Positions 56,301-64,000 of a stretch of 64,000 bases of DNA are shown here, piece after piece. The stretch covers positions 60,209,501 to 60,273,500 of the forward strand of contig NC_058341.1 of assembly GCF_905475395.1 (NCBI RefSeq). The letters run 5' to 3'. The DNA comes from Chrysoperla carnea. Lineage: Eukaryota > Arthropoda > Insecta > Neuroptera > Chrysopidae. The notes under the pieces were generated by a model. That model was not told the origin of the DNA, searched no databases, and was given only the letters and a program-made list of their open reading frames with translations. A program made the position numbers and the translations under genes. Each line of letters opens with the position of its first letter. Position 1 is the stretch's first letter.

Positions 56301-56520
56301 GAGCTCGTTGAAAGTGATCGTGTCTAGAAAATATAAATTACATGACACTTTAAATTTTTCTTCCTCTATTTCAAAATAGTCTTGCGGTCAGGGAGTTTCG
56401 GTGTTATGTAAGTCATTAGATTAAAAGGGATTTTTTATACACGGGAATTTATCAACTGGTTTAACGTAAACTGAATTTATTTGTTCTACATACCAAAAGT
56501 GACAATTTAAGTGATGCCAT
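53333..56520 (-). CDS. ATPsynO: ATP synthase subunit O / OSCP, mitochondrial, complete, four exons
   Basis: OSCP sits on top of the F1 catalytic head and links it to the peripheral stalk in the mitochondrial inner-membrane ATP synthase. Exons on minus are 56520-56494, 56323-56081, 56020-55889 and 53560-53333, all GT-AG and phase 0, giving 630 nt and 209 residues (human 213). The N-terminal MASLKLSLLTRSLSTSSM is a typical Arg/Ser-rich import presequence. Family blocks are PPIQVFGIEGRYAHALFSAA, LVDNPTIRRETK, FLQLLAENGRL, AYRGEVTCEITTATPL and the C-terminal NPAILGGMLVSIGDKYVDMS. Intron 3 (2.3 kb) contains a non-LTR retrotransposon end in the same orientation. The gene is divergently arranged with BCAS2, with 1.5 kb between the start codons. 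Confidence 0.97.
54312..55330 (-). pseudogene. Non-LTR retrotransposon 3' end with RNase H domain, in OSCP intron 3
   Basis: Best-preserved member of the main retroelement family here. On minus the frame opens with KGVVFYTDGSKLE (first catalytic Asp), loses frame near 55140-55190, then 55140-54568 reads YQAEVMAIHEVCE (Glu), IFTDSQAALKSF (Asp), VNLIWVPGHRGIPGNCEADE (last Asp), followed by a tail ending HAKRLGLAVSRLLQELSQW. The usual C-x-C-x-H-C tail read-out is frame-broken. Reverse transcriptase and ORF1 are absent (5' truncation). The 3' end on + is GGTTAGAGTGGCTGTCCTGG preceded by CTTA. Clade not certain (I/R1/jockey-like by RNase H). Confidence 0.88.
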
Positions 56521-57995
56521 TTTGAAATTTATTTGTAATGTTTGATATTAAAAATTAAAACCAATCCAATTAAAACGACTATAAAATGTCTACGAATGAC
56601 TTCTCTTTACCACCAACGAGAAGTAATAATGTCACATTCGTCGGTGTCCTTCCAAATCAATGCGATGTCAATCTTATCGTGTTTATTCCTAAACTTTTCT
56701 GATTTTGTATTGACCATAGACTGGCAAGACAATTACAATTATTTACAGACCTAGAATAACATGACCTATCGGACATGGAATAATATAACGTATCGTTTAC
56801 AGTTCTGTTTTTGTTTCGGGCATTTGGCAAAAAACCATTGAACCATAATACAAAATAAAGTAATAAAATATCCTCATTTAAATAATTTTTTAATATACTG
56901 CATGTAATAAAAAAATGATGTGTGTACTTATGTATATATATACGGTCGTAAGAAGTTATTTTTATTTGAAGTTGCAATTAAAAATAGTAAATATAATAAT
57001 TTATAAATAATATAAACAAATTATACATACTTCAGTTAACTTCAATGAAAAAAAAAGGTAACTCATTATTGATAAACGTTAAGTAATCAGGCGGTCTAAA
57101 TTGTAACTACTGAAAAAGCGATCTACTTTCTGTTTAATGGTACAAATTAGTATTGCCAGTTGGCGGGATTTACCTGACTTGAATTTGAATATTTTTATTG
57201 GCCTTAAAAAATGGTAAGTACAAGTATTGCCACCTGGTAGTCGAAATTGTAACTACTGAGTTCGGGGCTTCTTGATTTTAATTAGTACGAATTATTACCG
57301 CCAGTTGGCGAATTGAAACTCCCAGCTATCAATAGTAAACTGTAATTTTGGTTATATAAGGTTATTTACCGTGTTCATAGATGTCACTTCATGTGTCATT
57401 TATTACCATTGTTTATTCTGTTTGACATTAAGTTTATCGACTAACTCCATGCGATAAAAAATTATAACTAACTTCAACATGTAGTTTTCACGTCAACCAG
57501 TGTGCACGCATAATAAAAATTCACTCTCATTATTTTTTAAAATTTTTTTATAAAAAAGGTCTAAGATGTTGGAATTAAGGGACTACTCTTACTCATTATC
57601 AAAATTAAAATGTCTTAACATGTTCTAGCAATCTTAACATTGAATAAGTAAAATTTAAATAAATAGTTTATGAATTACATTTAAGAAACTTGAAGAACAT
57701 TATGAATGATTCATTAACTGAATCAGTGCTGAAATTATTTGCCATTTTGTTAAGTTCTTTATTTCACAAAAACAAACTATTTAATAGATGCTGAGCCGAA
57801 TGCCTATCGAACGTTAAAATTTCCATGAATCTTCTAAGTCTATGGTTTCAGAGAGAGAAGTTGACTCTTAACTGTAGTTTTCTTTTTCTAATAAACTGTC
57901 ATAAATATTGTATTAATTTGACAAATAATATGAAAATAATGCTTTTGTTTTAAAAGTTTAATTTTAGTTCTCATTACCATAAAATCGATTTAAAA
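56521..57995. other. Intergenic/bidirectional upstream region of OSCP and BCAS2
   Basis: Contains short direct repeats: TTGTAACTACTGA twice (about 57102 and 57248) and three variants of ATTGCCAGTTGGCGG (57152, 57221, 57298). No exon is seen. The promoters of both genes must lie here, but no motif can be assigned. Confidence 0.45.
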
Positions 57996-58729
57996 ATGAC
58001 AACGGAAGCTTTAGTTGATGCTCTTCCTTATATTGACCAGGGTTACGATGAACCCGGTGTTAGAGAAGCTGTAAGTTAAATTTATAACCTCACATTTTTA
58101 TTTTTCAATATTTCTTTATTAAGTCTTGAATAATTTTTGATAATATTTTTATACAGGCAATATCAATGGTTGAAGATGAATGTAGACGATATAGGCCAAC
58201 AAAAAATTATCTAGAGGCTTTACCTCCATTAAATTTAAGTGCATTTGAAACAGCTGCACTTCGTACAGAATTGGAACGATTACAAAATCGTGCACCTATG
58301 GATACGTTAAGTATGAAACGTTACGAATTACCACCACCACCAGCTGGTCGTTTAGGTGAACCTCAAGCTTGGGCTGAATGTGTCGATAATAGTTGTGCTC
58401 AATTAGAACATCAGCGTGTTCGGTTACTGAATTTACGACTTGCATTAACGCATGGCCCAGCTGCATGGAGGCGATATTTGGAAACTTTAAAAAATGTTGA
58501 TGATAAAGCTCAGGCAAGATTAAAAGAATTAAGAAGCGCTTTACACGATGTTAATTGGCAGCGAAAGTCATTGCAAACACGTGGAGGTGATCAACTACGT
58601 GGTTTAGAAGCACGGTGGGTTGCACTTGTATCACATAACTATGAATTAGAACAAGCCTGCTCACAATTAGAGGATGAATTAGCTTTACTTGCAAAGGAGA
58701 CACCGACGAATGAAAATACACCAGAATGA
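57996..58729 (+). CDS. BCAS2: Pre-mRNA-splicing factor SPF27 / BCAS2, complete, two exons
   Basis: A core component of the PRP19/CDC5L complex that activates the spliceosome, acting in the nucleus. Exon 1 is 57996-58070 (AAAAATGAC start; donor GCT|GTAAGT) and exon 2 is 58157-58729 (acceptor ATACAG), giving 215 residues plus stop (human 225). Family blocks are EALVDALPYIDQGYDEPGVR, VEDECRRYRPTKNYLE, the FET.ALRTELERLQ helix, MKRYELPPPPAGRL and ARLKELRSALHDVNWQRK. The C-terminal part (HNYELEQACSQLEDEL) is predicted coiled coil, as in the family. Polyadenylation signals AATAAA are at 58745 and near 58800. The reading is intact. The human protein was first named for amplification in breast cancer; the role here is inferred from orthology. 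Confidence 0.96.
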
Positions 58730-58744
58730 ATGCAAATCAATCAG

Positions 58745-58750
58745 AATAAA
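58745..58750 (+). promoter_or_regulatory. Polyadenylation signal AATAAA of BCAS2
   Basis: AATAAA 16 bp after the stop; another AATAAATAAA lies near 58800. Confidence 0.55.
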
Positions 58751-59087
58751 CCTATTAATTTTAAGTTCTTAAAAAATCAATTTACTCGTCCCTTTGTATA
58801 ATAAATAAATTTTCTAATAGAAATATAATAAATTTAAATTATTATAAGAAAAAATACTGTCTATGCTATTGTTTCTGTAAAAATACACATTCATAGAAAA
58901 CTTGGTGATAAAACAGGTAAGTAGATGACATTTGATTTTTTTATTTACTTTCTGTGAAATTATTGAGACGCCAACATTTCTATTTTCGTTTTCTTTTTTT
59001 GTTCTTTAACAAAAAAATATACAAAGAACCCCGAAATATTAGATAGGAAAATGTCTTTCTGTAAAACTTTTTCTACTCCATCCTAAA

Positions 59088-59395
59088 ATGTTCTTTGGAT
59101 CATTCTGATCAAAATCTCTCACGGCCACAAAAATTTTTAACGTGTATTTTTCGAGCTACGCGCGATTTAAGCTACGACTATTTTTCTTCAGATCAAAATG
59201 TTCTTCAGATCGTTCTGATCAAAAGCTCTCGCGCTCATAAAATTTTTAAACCAGTAGTTTTCGAGCTACGGGCTATATAATAATAATAATAATGTATAGC
59301 TTTGATCGCCGTAGCTCGAAAACTACCAGTTAAAAAATTTTGTAGCCATTAGAGCTTTTGAACAGAACGATCTTAAGAACATTTTGGGGGCGGTT
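59088..59395. repeat. Three-part repeat (two direct, one inverted) containing TTTTCGAGCTACG
   Basis: ATGTTCTTTGGATCATTCTG and its variant ATGTTCTTCAGATCGTTCTG are direct copies at about 59088 and 59198. About 59303-59390 is the reverse complement (GTAGCTCGAAAACTACCAGT...GAACAGAACGATCTTAAGAACAT). Non-coding. Confidence 0.75.
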
Positions 59396-59479
59396 TGAAA
59401 AAGTTTCACAGAAAACCATTTTTCTAGTCATATACCTACTAAAGTCATATAAGTTTGTCTATTTTTTCAAGTTATCCGA

Positions 59480-59880
59480 TTTTTTGCAAAATTTGATCTT
59501 GTAAACCGTTAGAGATAGAACAAAAGTTTTAATATAAAACATGTTCCTTATAAATGTTCTTTTTGTTTGAAACATTTTTTCGTAAACATCATTGTTTATC
59601 CGTGAAGGGCGCAAATTAGGGAAAAATTTCGGTGTCCATTTTCTCCAAAACTATAAAAGATAGGAAGTTGAAAATTTTCAGGTAGCTTCAACTAGTGGTC
59701 TTGTGATCTTTCTAGAAAAATATAAAATTCTAGAAAATGCTTTTTTGAAAACCACTGATTTTTACGAAAACATGTTCCAAACAAAAGTTGTTTATTTTTT
59801 TATAAGAAAAACTTTTTATATTTAAACTTTTGTTCTATCTCTAACGGTTTAAAAGATGAAATTTTGTAAAATCGTGTAAA
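59480..59880. repeat. Back-to-back copies of the CTCTAACGGTTTACAA repeat family
   Basis: An inverted piece (TTGTAAACCGTTAGAGATAG at 59510) and a direct piece (TTGTTCTATCTCTAACGGTT at about 59829) bracket CGTAAACATCATTGTTTA and GAAAACATGTTCCAAACAAA. Same family as 22.2-23.4 kb. Confidence 0.65.
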
Positions 59881-62284
59881 TTGACAAAATAGACAAACTT
59901 TGAAAAGCTGAATCTCTGAAACTATCGGTCCTATAAAAACCGGCTTGATCTCAAATTGTTGCAAATTTAACCTTCCTTACAAAACAATCCTTTCGGGTCA
60001 AAATCGGCAAAAACTGAAATAGGGTGAAAATTTTCGAGGTTTTTCTTATATTTCGGCATGATCCTAATCGGCATGATAATATTGCCTTTACATTGCAAAC
60101 AACATATCAAAAAAACAAAAATATCTGATTTGAGGCAAGGTCTAATGTTTAATTTGATTGAATCACATACTTAACCATCTAAATGTATGGGCAGTCCAGG
60201 CAGTGTAAATGTATGTTCTGTTCCAATTTTCTTGTTTATTTTGCTTACTTCGCTTATATTATAATATTGATACCACAATAATAACAAAATAAAATATTTC
60301 TATAATTTTTTTTTATTAATCACCGAAAATTACAATTATTTAACAGGTAACTTGAAGATTTAAAGGAATTCTTTTGGTAATCGGTTCGAAAATTTGAATT
60401 TTATACCAATAAATTTAAATTTTCAAATGTAATACAATTTTCTTTTTTCGAACATTTGTACAATTTATTTTCATTTTCTATAATTTCATTCTAATTACAT
60501 TTTATTTTTATTATATATCTCTTTTTGAAATTTGATTTTTTTTATTAAAATAAAATTATACAAATTTTAGTTTGATGATTTTAAAAAATGATTATATTCA
60601 ATGGAATATTTCTTCAACGTGACAAATTTTATTTGGATACAAGAACAAACAATATATTCTATTAGCCTACGCACTAACTAAAATTGAGTTTGACGACTTA
60701 TTACTTTATTACTTATAGACGTGCTGAAAAAGGGTAAGAACGAAAGAAAAAAAGGAAGAAAAATAAAGGCTTATTACTGGCAAAACCCATCGACTATAGA
60801 AGTCGTACAATTTTCTCTACTTGGCAAAGTACGTAATATCGAAAATTGGCCGAAGGTCTGTCTACAGCGGAAGCTCTAAACGAAACATTAAAAGATTATT
60901 ACAAGTAATTTATTATGAGACCAAATCTGCTCATACAAATACAAATCACTAAAAATTTAAATTTAAATGGGATAAAAATTTCGGATGTGTCAATTGCACG
61001 TTTATTTGTTTTTCAATTACGATACCCTTGAAGGGAAGCAAATTTTAATAAAATTTTATGTAAAATTTTTATTTTTAAAGATTTTTAGGGGTTAATGACA
61101 AGATAAGCAGGTTTTAGAAATACTTATAAAACTAATCTCGGTAGTTCAATCCTATAGGAAATAATCGTGGCTCGGCAAGTCTGAAAGAAAGCATCTAAGT
61201 ACATGGGTATCTGTAAACGTTATGCTTTTTACAGGAAAGAATATAACGTATAATCTAACAAGAAACAATGTGCGTTTATAAGCAGTTCATTTTCCATTTT
61301 TCTCTAAAGCGTGCAATTACAAAAAAGAGAAAAAAAGTTTTTCGGCACTAAAATTTGTCACGTTTACAAAAGCACACAATTTTTTTTTGTTATTAAAATT
61401 ACACAAAACATGTTCCTTAAAGCTAATTTAATTTGCTGATACTGTTTACTTTATTTAAGTAGAAATGAAAACATTTTCCAATGTTTAGTTTAGACAAGGT
61501 GTCTCAGATAAGTATAGACAGAAGAAAAGCAATTCTACATTGAATTTCCATTAAAAAAGTAATTACGCAGTTTTTGGATTCGAAGTATTATTTACGAGAA
61601 ACGACTGCTTTGTTAATTATCATTTGTTATTGTGACAATTTCTCGATGAATATTAGTCATATTAAAATTTTTATAATAACCAGTTGTGGAAAATAGTTAA
61701 CGATAATAAAATAAATTAAATATTGCCTAAAACCTGTGACATTCATGCTTAAAATCGCCATATTCGCGAAATCATTATCAAGTCAATAGAAGTCAGGCCT
61801 GAAAAATTTTGGAGTTGAAAATAAGTAATGCAAAATTAAATAAAGTTGTCTTACTTCCCCTTTTTTTAAAAACAATTCACTTTTTGAAGTCAAAATGTTG
61901 GCTTACATATTATTTTTTTAATTAAGTTTTGTGTAATTTTCATAATTAAATTAATATTTCTATTATTTTAATTTACATAAAAATTTATTTAAATAACAAT
62001 TCGTTTAAAAATTATTACTAAAATCATTACAAAATAACAGTCTTTATTTATAATACAATGATGAATCCTTTTGTGATTTTCACCACTTTCGGATCCTAAA
62101 TTTGTATACAAAATCAACAAATGAAAAATGAATAATTCTACGAACCCATAACAAGTTTATTTTTTTCATACAACAGCATGCAAATTTTAGGAAAATTAAT
62201 AAGGAAACATATTAAAAAATAATAAAACTGCAGTAAAGAAATTTTTTTCATATAGATTCCCATCGCTTCAAACCACATTTTTCC
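59881..62284. other. Gene-free AT-rich DNA
   Basis: No exon, ORF of interest or clear terminal repeats were found by eye. 60240-60660 and 61880-62270 are especially A/T-rich. Confidence 0.4.
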
Positions 62285-62812
62285 TTGACTTTCGTTAAGG
62301 GAACTGCAAGTTGCTCCTCAAAGAGGATATCTTAAAAAGGGCCAATCTTAGATGAAGGGAGGAACGTACTTGTGGAACTACAAGACAGATATAGTCTGAG
62401 TACAATTGCAGGCGTTTCGAAGATCTTATATTACTTCAAAGGGCCTCTGTTCGCAAAGTTATTGCGGCTATTACATGAGACTGGTTGGGCGACATGCATG
62501 GGCCTGGCAGTGTATCACGACTACTGCAGGAGCTGTCACAGTGGTGAGGAGGAGGAGACAATGTCTCATCTTCTCTGTCACTGCCCAGCTCTTGTCATGA
62601 GGAGATGGACTTACTTGAGCCAGCCTCTCTTTGACGACCTCTCCGACCTGAAGTCCATCGACGTCAAAGCTCTCCTGCTGTTTTTAAACAGCTCCAAATG
62701 GTTCATGGAGTAGTGGCCGGGGATGGGCCAACCCTTTGTCGGTATCACAACGGACCCTATGGTCTAAGTGTGTCTCACCATAGGACAGCTACTCTAATCT
62801 AACCTAACCTTC
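62285..62812 (+). mobile_element. Non-LTR retrotransposon 3' end, sense copy (same family as 54312-55330)
   Basis: On + the sequence carries NCKLLLKEDILK-like and KGPILDEGRNVLVEL-like phrases in broken frames, then the tail region (TGTATCACGACTACTGCAGG with CGGEEETMSHLLCHCPAL, a C-x-H-C-type tail) and the 3' UTR (ACCCTATGGTCTAAGTGTGT). It ends CTCTAATCTAACCTAACCT. The RNase H core is not included, so this copy is 5'-truncated beyond it. Confidence 0.8.
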
Positions 62813-63283
62813 ATTAAGGGTAACGAAAATTTAATGCCTACAGATAAATTATTGGAAGTCTTATTTTCACAAGTACAATATAAAAATTCCTAAAATATAA
62901 AAATTATTGGAATTTACCTATTCTGCTAAAAAATAAGTTTTTCAATAAAAATTATACATGAGATTATTAAAACATAAAAAAATTAGGTATCAATAGTGAA
63001 AAGTTGAAAAATTATACGTAGATTTTGAGCCGATGAATCTGAACCTGCCTTAGGGTTTCGCTAGGGCACGCCCTTTATCTAGATGGTAATCCGATGAAAT
63101 TATACCATGTGATCTTTGACGCTAAAAGTTAGCGTCAGACATCACCATGAAATCGCACTCGAATCACACTCACTATATGTAAATACATATTTTATTTTGA
63201 AGATTTTATATTTTTTAGTATGTTCATCATTGCTATATTGACTATGTCTTATCGAACAGGGCAATAAGTATCTAAGCTGTTCG
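62813..63283. other. No gene seen
   Basis: Contains a short GACGCTAAAAGTTAGCGTCA palindrome (63119) related to the TIR interior of the 23.9-kb MITE. Confidence 0.4.
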
Positions 63284-63482
63284 CAGGTTTTACAGGAATC
63301 GTTCAATGGGTTATTTGCGGAGTGCTATTAAACTAGAGAGTGGAAATTGAAGATAGGGATGCAAAAGAACAAAAGGGATGTTTTTTCATCCCTATCTTCA
63401 ATTTCCACTTTCTAATTTAATAGCACTCCGCGCTTTTTTCATCTTTAATAATTTATTAAACGATTCCTACAATAAAAACCTG
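63284..63482. mobile_element. Foldback MITE with about 80-bp inverted repeats
   Basis: CAGGTTTTACAGGAATCGTT and TATTTGCGGAGTGCTATTAA, GTGGAAATTGAAGATAGGGA pair with CCCTATCTTCAATTTCCACT, TTAATAGCACTCCGCG and AACGATTCCTACAATAAAAACCTG. The loop contains GCAAAAGAACAAAAGGGATG. Confidence 0.8.
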
Positions 63483-64000
63483 TAAACGTCTTAGTTTCTT
63501 TCTATAGTACATAACTAATGTACTTAGACTATTAACTAAAAATTTTAAAACTGTTCTTCGATAGAAAGTAAACTTGTTATGGCTCTTCGACTAATAAAAT
63601 AATAAATGGTTATTGAAATATATATAGATTATAAAAAATAAAAATTTATACAGTTTTGTTTTAAAGTAACAATTTAATATTTTACATAAATAAATAGACA
63701 AGGAGAGCGTAATTGTTTCGAAAATTTTTTTTTGTGATATAAGTTCATAAATTGGTTGCTGTATTATCCGTGATTCATTAAGTTGCTAGCAGGTTCGAAT
63801 CTAGAACTAAATGTTGAAGGCAGCTCGCCTTGGAGAGGCCCTGTATCAAAATTAGTTGGGGGCCCAAATTAAGAATAAAGATTTCTCACGAATGAAACTA
63901 AAATGCTTGCATTAAATTAAATTAAATATTTATTGGTTATAAGTTATCACTTTCTCCTAGACATTGAGCTAGCCAAACAATTCAAATTAAATATATACTT

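Noticed and set aside
63770-63850. GGTTCGAATC, a tRNA B-box-like sequence
   Set aside because: No A box, acceptor stem or cloverleaf could be drawn around it; probably chance or transposon debris.

Overview
The window is strongly AT-rich arthropod, almost certainly insect, nuclear DNA. Five conserved animal genes with ordinary GT-AG introns can be assembled exon by exon: the 3' end of a DLGAP/SAPAP scaffold gene (+, 706-2589), coatomer zeta (-, 12024-14576), a glucose-dehydrogenase-type GMC oxidoreductase (-, 41765-48180), mitochondrial ATP synthase OSCP (-, 53333-56520) and splicing factor BCAS2/SPF27 (+, 57996-58729). Insect origin is suggested by the GMC gene type, the non-LTR retrotransposons with TTAGG-like 3' ends, the Helitrons and the ambisense-densovirus relic. 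The order cannot be fixed from this sequence.

Less conserved genes are two single-exon C2H2 zinc-finger genes (28526-30475 and 35519-36637), an orphan 3' exon for a one-pass membrane protein (33247-33585), and two diverged, intronless copies of a small protein (25975-26517 and 50394-50912). The small protein looks, tentatively, like the Bles03/DUF1917 family. Between the zinc-finger genes and the GMC gene lies an endogenous viral element from a densovirus: an NS1 helicase scrap on + at about 36.9-37.1 kb and a broken capsid gene on - at 37.3-38.9 kb, in the convergent layout of ambisense densoviruses.

Most of the rest is mobile DNA. There are five copies of one hAT-type MITE, four of them with perfect 8-bp target duplications. 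One of these is nested in a second MITE whose intact copy in the same window supplies the empty site. Two short Helitrons are complete with 5'-TC, 3'-hairpin and CTAG ends. There is also a Helitron helicase scrap, at least four remnants of RNase-H-bearing non-LTR retrotransposons, a dead Tc1/mariner transposase inside a GMC intron, a 1.35-kb near-perfect palindrome flanked by a short direct repeat, and many smaller foldback elements in introns and between genes.

Layout: 0-2.6 kb DLGAP end with intronic foldback; 2.8-5.5 kb clustered short repeats; 6-12 kb AT-rich intergenic DNA with one retroelement end; 12-14.6 kb COPZ; 15-28 kb MITE, palindrome and Helitron region containing small-gene copy 1; 28.5-38.9 kb zinc-finger and MITE cluster with the viral insertion; 41-48 kb GMC gene with transposon-filled introns; 48.5-52 kb MITE duplication and small-gene copy 2; 53-58.7 kb divergent OSCP/BCAS2 pair; 59-64 kb repeats and a retroelement end. 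No operon-like or pathway clustering is seen.
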